Positions 35,440 to 46,008 of a stretch of DNA of 64,000 nucleotides are shown one piece after another. Each line of letters begins with the position of its first letter. The first letter of the stretch is position 1. Origin of the DNA: Hypholoma sublateritium FD-334 SS-4. Its lineage: Eukaryota; Basidiomycota; Agaricomycetes; Agaricales; Strophariaceae. Location: NCBI GenBank assembly GCA_000827495.1, contig KN817613.1, forward strand, positions 95,251 to 159,250. The letters are read 5' to 3'. Made by a program: the position numbers and the translations under genes. The notes under the pieces are model-generated. The model was not told the origin of the DNA. It saw only the letters and a list, made by a program, of their open reading frames with translations, and ran no database searches.

Positions 35440-37620
35440 GGTAGAAATGCGGACCGACGACCTGTGCGTGCTAATGGGCCCAGGGGTCGGAAATGAGATG
35501 CCGGCGGCAGTGGCGGCGCGGCATCACCCACATCGGCATGGCGCAGCCAGCTGGCACGACGCCGTCATTATAGCGAACGTCCGCGCCCTCCGCCCTCCCC
35601 CCCGGCCCGCTCTCGTCTCATCGGCCATCACAACGTCCGTTCCGGCACCCTCGTCGCGGCGTCAACGGAGAGCGCCAGCGGTGCACCCGTGAGGAGCACG
35701 CACCGGGATCAGGCAAGCCCACCATTCACCTGCGTAGCTCAGCGTGGTGCAGGTCCGGCGGAGCGCAGGCGCGAAGGAGGAAGGGGAGCGTCGGAGCGAG
35801 CCGGGACGAGGGCGGGGTGTGGGGTCGTTCTCAGGAACTGCGGGGAGGTTAGAACGACCTGCAGAGTCCACGCGCAGCGTCGCAGGTGCAGGGCGGCTGC
35901 GGTGAGTCTTGGGGAAGGCGCGGGGACGGCAGCGTCAGAGGGACGAGAGCGTCGGGGACGGAGCGACAGCGATGTGGATGGGTGTAGATCTATAGTAGCT
36001 CCCCAGGAGAGGGTAGGACAACAACAGCACTGACGGAACGTAGCCTGCGTACCCGGACGACGGCCCGCTGGCAAGGATGCCGAGGTGTGGGGTACGTTAG
36101 GTTCGTGCATGGGTGCGGGGACGAGCACATGTATGATGGGGATCTCCAGGTCTCAACGACGTCCGGCAATAGGAGGGCGCTCGTCGCACTGGGCAGGCAG
36201 CGTGCAGCATAGTATTTGTGCCACACTGTGCAGGTCAGGGGGCGCGCAGGCGTGCGGGATCAGCGGGAGTGGCGGCGGCATCGGGCGCGCGGGGACGAGG
36301 CACAGTGTGTGCGCGATCGTTATCGAGAGTTTCGGGGAGGAAGCGATGTCCTGAAGAGCCTGCACATGACATCGCAGGTGAGGTACTACAACTTTAGTAG
36401 TATTCGTTATTCAGTTATTCGACGAATAACTAATTTTCTGTATTTAGACTTGCCGAATAACTATGAGCTATATATATACTCCTCCGAACTCCGAATAGAC
36501 AGTCTAGTCCTTCTTGGGAACGCACTCCTCCGTCAAGACTCCAGTGGGGTATTCAAGTTTGATTCAAGATAATCAAATTCCTTGATAGATATACGCAAGA
36601 AAGGATTGTAAAAATTAGAATGAACTGGATAACTTCTCCAACATAGTCAAGGACCACGCAATTAGTTCAATATATCTCGATTCCCAAAATTTGAGAGCTC
36701 ACCGACTCAGGGTTAGTAAGGCAAGTGCAGCCAACTTTTAACGAGCGCAATTAAAATCCTCGAGAAGTTCAACTTGTAAATGGAAAATGGAAAATGGCTC
36801 AAGAATTGCAGGATTAATCTGCAATAAAACAAATGAAAGTCCTGGCAGCTAACATGACTTCGGTATACACTGTATATTTTCTGCGTGACCCCCATTCCAT
36901 CAACTTATCTGTGTTCACGATGATGTTTAAATAAAAGTAAAATTTTATGGCACATAAATCTTGATTTTATGAGAAAATTCTCGATCGGTAGAATACGCAT
37001 ACCTACCAATTTACAAAGTAATAATGGTTACTACAGGTCTGAATAAATTTAATTGTTCCAGTATTTCGTGAATTTAATGCATCGCTTTTTTCTGTGGTGG
37101 TCACGCTGCGTCTTCAAGCTTCAAGTTCAATACGTAGCGCTTAGCAGCTGCCAGCTTATGACATAATGGTATTGACATCATTCTGCCGTTGGGGGCGCTT
37201 ACCCGAATGACTACTTTTTCACGTCGTTTCAAGTTATTCCCACCACATAACACCGTCCGTAGTTATTCGCAACGAATAACTGAATAACGAATAATACTAA
37301 AGTTGTATGTACTCCATCGCAGGTCCAGGGTGGCGGCGGTGTGTATTGGGACAGGCGCCGGGGCGACCGTGCCTGGTACTATGGCGCAGGCGGCGTCGTG
37401 GCGGGGGAAATGGCGGTGGTGTCGAAGGGCGCAGAGACGGTGTAGATAGAAAGCGACCTTCGCGCGGGTGAGGGTAGCTACAGCGTCGAAGGGGCGCACC
37501 CAACGCACCCGCGGACGACGGTCAGCGCCGGCGGAGAGTCGGGTACATGGCAAGTTCAAGCATATGTGCAGGCATGGGTGCGACGGGACACTTCGGATCC
37601 AAGGCAGTCGCTGGCTCTTA
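35440..37620 (-). pseudogene. decayed gene X fragments, unit 2, interrupted by a TIR element
   Basis: 35480-36000 is a close relative of 31551-32000 in unit 1. 36060-36386 is a second partial copy that continues after the TIR element at 37308 (CATCGCAGGT occurs on both sides). Frames are broken throughout. The minus-strand sense is inferred from gene X. Confidence 0.7.
36387..37307. mobile_element. 921 bp TIR element, AT-rich, non-coding
   Basis: Left end TACAACTTTAGTAGTATTCG and right end its reverse complement with one change (TACAACTTTAGTATTATTCG). The inverted repeat continues through ATTCAGTTATTCG and a second GAATAACT motif for about 35-45 bp. The interior is AT-rich with no transposase, so it is a non-autonomous element. 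It splits a gene X remnant. No clean target duplication could be fixed; GTAC occurs at both sides. Superfamily unknown. Confidence 0.75.
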
Positions 37621-38203
37621 CCGACGCCATGCAACCGGTCTGACAGAATCGACGGCGTGCCATATCGTCGAACCGCGTCGACTGCGCGCCCACGGACGAC
37701 GGGTTGTTCTATCGAGGGGTGGGGTACACGGCACGCGCAGGCTCCGCAAGGCTTGGTGCGCTCTTCCATGCGCGAGACCCTGATTCGACCTGGGATTGCG
37801 CAACGCGGGTAGGATGCTACACAGCGAGATCTTTCAAGTAGCGCGCTTGAGCAGGGCAAGTCCTCGGGGCCTCGCGGCTTGTCTCACCAATGGGATATCG
37901 TTCATTCCATCGCTAATACAAGAGTGTAGCATCCGGGGTATTCCATGAAATCATACAGAGCATTCAACGCTCTGTCGAACCACTGAATGGAAGAAAGTGG
38001 GTATGATGGTCATAAATTGTACCAGAGCCTAGCAGTGCGCGACAGGGAACTACACAGAAATCCTCCATTATAAAATCAGATATGTGAGATGTTGTTACAA
38101 ACTGCATGATTTGATCGATATATGATTATACTACTGAAAAGTCCGTGCTCACTGCTGAAGTTGAACTTGAGTCTAGCATGAAGTATTAGTACCGTAACCA
38201 CAG
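37621..38203. other. spacer between X remnant 2 and Y2
   Basis: Diverged X-flank and Y 3' flank sequence. No gene is seen. Confidence 0.35.
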
Positions 38204-39479
38204 TCAAGTGCGCGTATAGACATGCGCGTCTCCTCCCCCAATTGACACGGCGCTGCCGCTCACAAACATCATGTTGATCGCAGGCCACGGCCTTGATAAT
38301 GTGCTCCTCAATCTTTCTGAATATTTCTGATAAGCCTAACTTCTAAAAAGTGTAGCACCCATAGCCAAATACCTTCAGGTGCTGCTGCAGGTGCGCCATT
38401 GTCACTGGCGCGCGTCCGGTCTGAGGCAAATTTCCGCAGTGAGATTGGACTTCCAGAGAGATGATTTCCAGGCGCGCTTACCAGTGGATCCAATATCGGA
38501 TTCCCGATGAAACTGCTCGTTGGTAGGTCTCATAGACGGCCCTGGACGCGTGCTCTGCCCATCTCTCGGATAGCTTCCAGACGCGTCGCGCAAAATTCCA
38601 CTCCCATGCTCCATGATCGGGTTAATTACAGGAATCTCTCTTGATGGGCTAGACCCGACTGAATCGGCAGCCACTTTCTGCATGTCATCAAGACTGAGTT
38701 TGAGAATCTCTATCTATAAATTGCAAAGGTTATTACTACCCATGAATCAATCTAAATTTGAATCCCCACCTGGGCCATGAGCACGCCTTTCCCGAGCTGC
38801 TTTCTGTACGCCTTGATTTTCGGGGCGTCCCATGCTACTTTGACGCGTCGGACCAGCCAGATTTTTGACTTGCGCATCTGGATTCCGCCGTCAATATATT
38901 GTCTGGCAGAATGAAGCGTTCTACAGCGTATAAAAGTCACAATGAGAATAGCTATTCAGGTGATGTAAAAAATGAAAGTGGGGACTTACGCAATAATGCC
39001 AATTATAATATCACGCAGCTCGCGCGACGGCCACAGGTGTCGGCTACTCGAGCCCAAATACGACCGCCAGATGGCAGCCGTGAACTCAGCAGCGTCGTTG
39101 GAAAGACATTCGAGGTTTTCGTCCTCGTCGTCCTGTACATATTCAGCCGGGAAGATATTCACAACCCCATTTAGGGCATGCATGTATGCGGCCTCACCTT
39201 GGCGGCTGCGAGCAGGTCAAGGGTGGTGGATGCGGCGTCTTTCAGGTAGCGCGCCTGTGAGCGAGAAGTACTGGCGGCTTGTTGAACCAGCGAGATGTCG
39301 TTCATTTCACCACTGGTAAGAAAGTGCAGCGTCTGGGATGGTGGTATGCCATCATTCAGGGGGTTTGCATCTCTTTTGAAGGCGTGCATGTAAAGCGCCA
39401 TCACTGATGCCATCAACCCGTCATTCCGTCGACTGGCTTTGGACTGAGCTTTGTTTAGAGCTCCGAACATGGCCGTCAT
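38204..39479 (-). CDS. gene Y copy 2
   Basis: Six exons (39479-39198, 39132-38990, 38920-38770, 38713-38482, 38420-38373, 38316-38204) give 322 residues. Exons 2, 3, 5 and 6 are 143, 151, 48 and 113 nt, identical in length and phase to Y1 and Y3. Start is the ATG of MTAMFGALNKAQSKASRRND; a TTG six codons earlier is ignored. Conserved blocks are YLKDAASTTLDLLAAAK, DEDENLECLSNDAAEFTAAI, WRSYLGSSSRHLWPSRELRD, RKSKIWLVRRVKVAWDAPKI, a 77-codon Ser/Pro/Arg linker and the terminal motif FVSGSAVSIGGGDAHVYTR followed by Thr-stop. It is the longest copy, with an N-terminal extension of about 35 residues relative to the others. All splice sites are GT-AG. Best template for the family. Confidence 0.8.
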
Positions 39480-39999
39480 CGGCACAGTGTGTGACAAGAT
39501 ATCAAATTATACACAGACATACTGAGAGAGCACGCATGCGAAATTCGGATTGAGCGGAGCTGCTACTGCTACTGAAATATTCAAAACTGGCTCGCGGGGG
39601 CATCCGGCTCGCGAAGGGTAACGTTAGTACCATACAGATAATTACCCAAAGTCTGACGTTTAGACCACGAGGCCAATCCCTTAGATGCCAGCGCTGGACT
39701 AATTATACGACGTCCATTGCAAGGTGTGAACGAACCAGCTCATCTATTTATACTTGGGAGAGAAGCAGTGCCGAGGTAACGACTGCGCCTTCAGTGGATG
39801 ACTAGGGAAGTCACCTTGAAGTCATGCATTATGCGAGACATATGAAAACCCATAGGAAGTGAAGGAGAATGCATAGATTGTATTCATAACATAGTTACAC
39901 AGGTGTAGTATAGTATGTGCGAACAGAAAGCAGGCGAGTCCGGCGGCGCGTGCGCAGGGTATTACAAGTATATAGTGACGCGCGGTGTACCGTGACGCG
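39480..39999. other. spacer upstream of Y2
   Basis: Contains the Y2 promoter region and, from about 39850, the X 3' flank also found at 58540-58680 (TAGTATAGTATG-GCGAACA). No further gene. Confidence 0.45.
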
Positions 40000-40974
40000 T
40001 ATGGTGATCTATTTGCACATTTATTCCCACCCCCCGCCCCGCGTCTGATGGCATGCCCCGCGCCCCCCAGGAAGCTTCATATCATTTAATTACCCCTGCA
40101 TCATACTCCTACCGCAATACAAAACACATACACAATGTATATAATACCTAAAAAAGATCTAGAAGCAAAAAAGAACACATATTAGTGTTTAGGGTACAAG
40201 TATGTAAGTACTCCTGCTGCGGGGGGCGGCATGCAGATATGTAAGTAGATGGATTGTTATTTACTTTTAAATACACGGGTTTGATCATAATGTGCACCTA
40301 TCTCGTGGATTCCATTCCGGAAGTCCTTCGTCACGCCGGTTCAGCACCACACCGCCCGAAACCTACTAATCGGAGCAGGCGCCCATATGCGTAACCGTTA
40401 ATGGTCAAACATGAGCAGCGGCGCGGGACGGGGACAAGGATGCCGCTCTAGCTGTTGGTCATGGCAGGAGCGACAACTCGGTTAGTGCCCGTGCATACGA
40501 TAGCACTAACAAGGTACTTAGTCGAGCGAGTCAATGAAGACCCAATGAAGACCTTTATCTATTGCGGCAATTCCGGGCGCTCGTAAAAGGGTTAGGCATG
40601 TAGTATCACACATACTGTGTACGCTCTGTATTATCTAAATATATAGTTGTTACAGCGATGTCGATGAGCGCTGAGCGCTAAGTACGCGCTCACACTGACC
40701 ACGATAAGTCGACGAAGTTCATGATTCCCACGTTCCTTGCCGCATTCTCACGATTTGCCGAAGAATCCAAGAAGAATTGCCTTACGCGAGTCTCATCACA
40801 AATTTACCATTATAACTTTATTAAAGTGCCATAGGCGTGATTTATCTACTTTAAATACCAGTCTAAGCATCGTGGTGTGGTGTTTGAGGGATACAAACCT
40901 TCCTGGGGGGCGCGGGGCATGCCATCAGACGCGGGGCGGGGGGGTGGGAATAAATGTGCAGATAGATCACCATA
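40000..40974. mobile_element. 975 bp element with long TIRs of about 75 bp
   Basis: Starts TATGGTGATCTATTTGCACA and ends with the inverted equivalent. The TIR extends through the CCCACCCCCCGCCCCGCGTC and GGCATGCCCCGCGCCCCCCA blocks to GGAAG. Flanked by GACGCG at 39994-39999 and 40975-40980. The interior has no transposase ORF, so it is non-autonomous. It sits in the 3' flank of an X remnant. Related copies lie at 62045-63010 and, broken, around them. Confidence 0.85.
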
Positions 40975-42450
40975 GACGCGTGGGGCTGAGCAGAACGACA
41001 TAGATAAATGATGCGGTTGGTACAGATGCGGGGCGGCAGCGGCGCGGTGGTTAGGATCTAAGACGGCAAAAAACCAATAGTAAAGGGAAGAAGAATCGAG
41101 CGCCTTGGGCGTCCAATAAGTTAGCAGGGCCGGTGGGGCCGGCGGCATATGTAGAACAGGGAACAGAAGCCGGCGGCAGCGGGGGCACGGCATCGTCCGC
41201 AAGGCATGGCACCGACGAGACGACGATCACGGCCCAGCCCGGCGCATGTCGCGCAGCCGACCATCTCCCAGTCCTCGGCCTGCACCACGACATACGACGC
41301 CGTCATCACTGGCGGCGCTGGTAGCCTCGTACTTATCCCTATCCCCCATCTCGGTGATCCGCCACGATCCGCGACGATCCACTCCAACTTCTTCGTCGCG
41401 GCGTCGATTGACAGAGCAATACGCGCTCCCATGAGTATAACGCGGTGCCCTCCGGAGAGCTCATCATGCGCCCACGGAGCGCGGTGCGATACGGGTCTGG
41501 CGGCGCGCGTGAGCGCTTGGCGAGCCGTCCATGATGTTGAGCAGCGTCTCCGTGCGGCGCAGGGCTTTCGCCGGGCGCGTGCTTGGAGGGTACGCGCAAA
41601 AAAATTCTATGAGTGAAGGGTAGAAAACCAACGGAAAGTAGAGGAACGACAGAAAAACCAGAAGGCCGGCAATGGCGACATAGAATGAATGGTATAGGGT
41701 ATGACCTCAACGTCATCAACATCAACATGATAAACGTGGCCCCGCGCGGCCTACAGTCTCCTACAGTCGACCATCTCTGTCCTGGACCTTCACCGCTACT
41801 TACTCACAATGCTTTCTAGACGAGCGGTCACGGCTCCCCGCCCCAGTCCGCACTCCAACTCCCTTCCCATCATGCGTTATCAGTAGTCATACAGCCTATC
41901 TCGATGGTTCACTACGTCGGGTGCGCTCGAGCTCCCTCGTCACGGCGTCAACCGCGTGCGCCAGCCGTGCGCTGGTGAGCAGAACACACGAGCGATATCG
42001 CCATGCATCCGCGCGGGACCAGGTAAACGAGCGGCGGGGCGCAGGTGCGCGGAATCAAGGGGAGCAACGGCGGCGTGGGCCGAGCGGGGACGAGGCACGG
42101 CGTGTGCGGGTACGTCGTCGGGAACTACGGGGAGGGAAGGATGACTTGCAGAGTCGGCAGGCGCGGGAGCGGGGGCGGCAGGCACGATGGACGGCGTCGT
42201 GGTGGTGGAGACGGCCCAGGGGCAGGGTGGCCCGCCGGCGCGGGAGAGTGTAGCGACAGCGGCGAATGTGCGTAGCCTGCGTGCCTACGGACGACGGTCA
42301 GCGCTCGCGGAGGGTCGGGTGCATGGTAACCTCAAACATATGTGCGGGCACGGGTATGACGGGTCGCGTCGGATGCTAGGCAGTTGCAGGCTCCTGGCGA
42401 TGACCACCATGCAGAACAGGACTGCAGTGTACAACAGCGCCGACTAAATG
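40975..42450 (-). pseudogene. decayed gene X fragments, unit 3
   Basis: The 3' flank (40981-41190) and 41195-41600 match gene X well. The minus frame still reads MGARIALSIDAATKK, then VMTASYVVVQAEDWEMVGC, but the stop is lost and the frame breaks upstream. 41900-42450 is a second partial copy. Two partials in series, as in units 1 and 2. Confidence 0.75.
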
Positions 42451-43127
42451 GTTCAGGAAAAGGACCAGGCTGAGGTTGGTTTTGCGGCGTGTCGGTCACT
42501 GCTGCATAGGACCAGTGAACGTACGGGGGTTACCACCAGCGAATCCGGCGCGGCTTAGTGCCCGACGGATCAGCTTTTCCGCTTCCCGCCCCACTACGAC
42601 CATGTACGTAGAGCAAATTTCTGATGATTCGCACCAGTGGCACCACTGACGAACAGGGAAGGATCAACAGCAAGCGGGCGCTGACGGTGCCCAAATAAAC
42701 GGGTGGGGTGGCACTGAAAATGGCGATATTCACATCAACATCAATGTCTGGCCTTTGAATATATCTTGAAATTTGAGTCGCAACGGAGCGTGAAGCACGT
42801 TACAAGTGGGGCGGGGTGCGTTGAATACGCGTCCACGGTCGACGGACAGCTTTACCAAAGAATGGGGTGCATGATATGCATGCGCAAGGGCACCGCAAGG
42901 TCTTTAAGGCCAATGAGCTCCACACGGGGCGGTGCCGTGTTCTCGTGTAACCTGTCACTTGAGTTGACTAGATCATTCAATGATTTCTTTAGATTGGATC
43001 CATCAGAACCTTACTTAGCTGTACCGCCGCTTATATAACAATCTTGAGTATCATTATAAGTAGAAGGAATCTGAAGGATCTTTCTATTCAAGTTGTATCA
43101 ATCGAAGTAAGGCTGTGAGCATACGCA
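42451..43127. other. spacer, nothing recognised
   Basis: No gene or repeat recognised. It becomes AT-rich to the right. Confidence 0.35.
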
Positions 43128-43135
43128 GTTGTCCC

Positions 43136-43525
43136 TAAGGACTGCGCTGGATTGATCTGGATAACGTAACCTGCAGCCTTGCGATGCTCATCCTGGCCTC
43201 GTAAACGGCTACTGGGCTGTGATATTTATGATAGACAATCTTCATATGTTAGACTATATTTCGAAAAAAATTGTAAAGAAAGAGCCAGAGATGAGTCCAC
43301 AAAACTAAGTGGATGAAGAGTGGATCAAAATTGTGGATAAATGCTTATGCATTAATCCGTTTACATTTCTAGGCAGCATTTCATTTTAGAATCTCTATTC
43401 ATTCTACATATACATAGGTAGATATATTGCGGAAGTGTGGGCAAAATTTTGTAAAAAAATATCAGAAAATGGAGTCAGGAAAGGCTTATCCATAAAGTGC
43501 ATATGGATATCCAGCGCAGTCCTTA
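43136..43525. mobile_element. hAT-like MITE, 390 bp
   Basis: Perfect 17 bp terminal inverted repeats: TAAGGACTGCGCTGGAT at 43136 and its reverse complement ending at 43525. Flanked by GTTGTCCC (43128-43135) and GTGGTCCC (43526-43533), an 8 bp target duplication with one change. TIRs of the form (C/T)AAGG with 8 bp duplications are typical of hAT elements. No coding capacity. Confidence 0.7.
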
Positions 43526-43924
43526 GTGGTCCCTTCGTTACAAGTAGGTACCTTGTTAGTATTAATAAGCGCTCAAATGCACTTGGGTATTGATATTTAT
43601 GAGCAGTCTCTAGCTCTGTTGCCACTCGGCGGCATTCGCACTACCGGAATCAGCATGACCAGAGCCTGCTGGCAACGATGCACACAAGCGGCGCGCTGCT
43701 CATGGTAACGATTGGTGTCTTACAGCAAGTAAAAAGCAAAAGAATGAACATTGGATATGTTCATATGTAGATTTCGGGTCGTAAAATACTATACAAATGA
43801 TGTAGTATGTGTGCCCCACAGACACACGATTGGACAATTCAGGGTGTTAAAATACAAAAAACTTACTGCGGACGTATAGGGAGTCATTATCGCGCAAGCG
43901 GGAGTCCAGGTACCGCGATCATGT

Positions 43925-45036
43925 TTAGATACGCGTGTGGACATGTGCATTGCCTCCTCCAATCGCAACGGCGCTGTGGCTCACGAACATGATATTTATC
44001 ACCGGCTGTTGCCGAGAAAAAGTGTTGTTGGATCTTTCTGATATTGCTGTTCAGCGTCGCCCGTGCTGTGAGTTCCAAAACCAAATACCTTTGGGCGCTT
44101 CCTCAGACGAGTCATCGTCACTAGCATACGTCTGGTCTAATGTAAATGTACATGTGAGCTTGACGTGTTCGACAATCTTTACAATGCACTCACGTTCGGA
44201 CGCCGTCTTAGGCGCCCTGTGAGCTTGGTGATCGTCGAGTCTCGCAGACGGCCTGGGTGCCATGCTCCCACCCTCTCTCTGGAGGTTCTCGGGTTCATTT
44301 CCCAAAAGCCTTCCTCCGTGATGGATGGGCGGTGTAATTGGGGGAAACCGTGCTGAGTGGATGTTCCCCGTCGGCGAGGCAGCAGCGGCTGTTTCCGCAT
44401 GGTTGTGCTTGAGAATTGCAACCTAAAATTCTCTTAGGTTATTGTTTACTTATCAACAAGGGTTTGAATGCCCACCTGAGCCATACGCGCACTGGCTGAA
44501 AGCTGAGTGCGGTACGCCCTCATCCTCGGTGCGTCCAATGCTATTCTGATGCGACGCGCAAAATACAATGTCGCCCTGCGCGTTTGTATTCTGCCCATAA
44601 CACACTGCTTGGCAGAATACAATGTCCTGTAGGTATTCTTAGCTGGGTGAGATTCTGAAATGGCTTAAATACTCCCTCTGAGGAGACGTACACAGTAGTC
44701 TCAATGATGACGTCGCGCAGCTCCCGCGACGGCCATAGATGTGGTCTGCTCGACTCCTGGTACGAGCGCCAGATCATAGCAACGAATGCGACGGCGTCAT
44801 TTGCAAGGCGGCGTAGGTTCCTGTCTCCGTCCTGCTGAGCATATTTTGTCACATGAGCAGGATATTTCCGAATCCGTAGAGCGCGTGAGGGTATAAAACT
44901 TTACCTCCGCGGTAGCGATCAAGTCTAGGATGGTGGATGCGGTATATTTCAGGTAGAGGGCATTGGGAGGTGATATACAGGCGAATTCATGCACCGCTTG
45001 GATGTCACTGAGTATTGCGCTCCTGGTGTACGACAT
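43925..45036 (-). CDS. gene Y copy 3
   Basis: Six exons (45036-44905, 44834-44692, 44626-44476, 44422-44194, 44136-44089, 44037-43925) give 271 residues; exons 2, 3, 5 and 6 again measure 143, 151, 48 and 113 nt. The start MSYTRSAILSDIQAVHEFAC differs from the other copies, but ALYLKYTASTILDLIATAE aligns. Then come GDRNLRRLANDAVAFVAMIW, HLWPSRELRDVIIETT and RRIRIALDAPRMRAYRTQLS, a Pro/His/Arg-rich linker of 76 codons and the terminal FVSHSAVAIGGGNAHVHTRI. All frames are open and all splice sites are GT-AG. The Cys and Gly pattern of exon 3 is more diverged than in Y1 and Y2. It is cut off from Y4 by the transposon cluster to its right. Confidence 0.77.
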
Positions 45037-45191
45037 AGAGTTTACGGGGTAGTTTGTATGTTATATGCAATGGACACCATTTATATCAACGAACTTATCA
45101 ACGCCCTAGCTCTATTTGTCGCTTGAGGCCTCTGACCTGTGCCACTGCCTTGCACGTGCGCTGTATGGAGCACCAAATGTAAGTATTAATA

Positions 45192-45573
45192 CTGTACAGT
45201 TACGTCCTACTCTTCACACCTTGTGACGTGTGACCTCTTGAAGAGATTTGACAACTCTTCAAGACTGGGAAAGACGCGTGACAAGCCAAAAATATCTTCT
45301 CTTCAAAGCAGTACAGCCCCGCGGGCTAATGCTATGAGCCCGTATATGAGCCTCAAAATTTTGCATTGCACAGCAAAAGAGCCCCAAAATTCTTGCGAGA
45401 AGAAAAATTAATACATATTTGTCAATTTAGGCCCATTTTTGCGCCGCGGACCTCTTGGTAAAAAAATATGTCACGCTCTTCAAAATCACTGAGGACGCGT
45501 GACATTGGCCTAATCTCTTCTCTTCAAACTCGGGTGTGACGAGTGACAAGAAGACTTGGTCGTAACAGTACAG
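45192..45573. mobile_element. Tc1/mariner-like MITE, 382 bp
   Basis: Terminal inverted repeats CTGTACAGTTACG and CTGTACTGTTACG (right end read in reverse) continue imperfectly to GAAGAG. TA lies at both outer ends (45190-45191, 45574-45575), as expected for Tc1/mariner insertion. No ORF. The same element, inverted and carrying an insertion, lies at 51423-52542. Confidence 0.7.
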
Positions 45574-45609
45574 TATATGCACTTAGTCTACGGCGCCCAC
45601 TGCCTCGAG

Positions 45610-45922
45610 TGTGAGGATTACAAACCGCGAGGATGTGCGAGCGTCGCACCGCGCATGCGGTGCGCACGCACGTACATCATCACGTTGCGGACTTGGCAAT
45701 GTTTCTTATCTATATTTCAAATTTGCGTCGCTCATTAAATACAACGTCTCGACGGGATGCCACCTCAGTTGCGTTATGCGCTGTTTAACTGAGGTGAGCA
45801 TCCCCTATACCTACATTCCTTTCTGCGTACTGATTACCTTTGGTAGATTATATTCGTTCCATAGGTAGCTTACATTAAAGTTGCGTTATACGCTGTTTAA
45901 CTGAGATTATATTCGTTCCATA
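45610..45922 (+). repeat. 5' LTR
   Basis: Starts TGTGAGGATTAC, ends CGTTCCATA. Internal direct repeats GTTGCG-TATGCGCTGTTTAACTGAG occur twice. Confidence 0.93.
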
Positions 45923-46008
45923 GGTTATGGGCCCCGGTCTCAAACTCTAAACATTGAATTCAACTCACAACATTATCACACATTCTGTCAACAAATTCTC
46001 TCTCCGAT

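Noticed and set aside
39480..39497. Longer N-terminus for Y2 beginning at 39497
   Set aside because: Its first codon is TTG; the first ATG in frame is at 39479.
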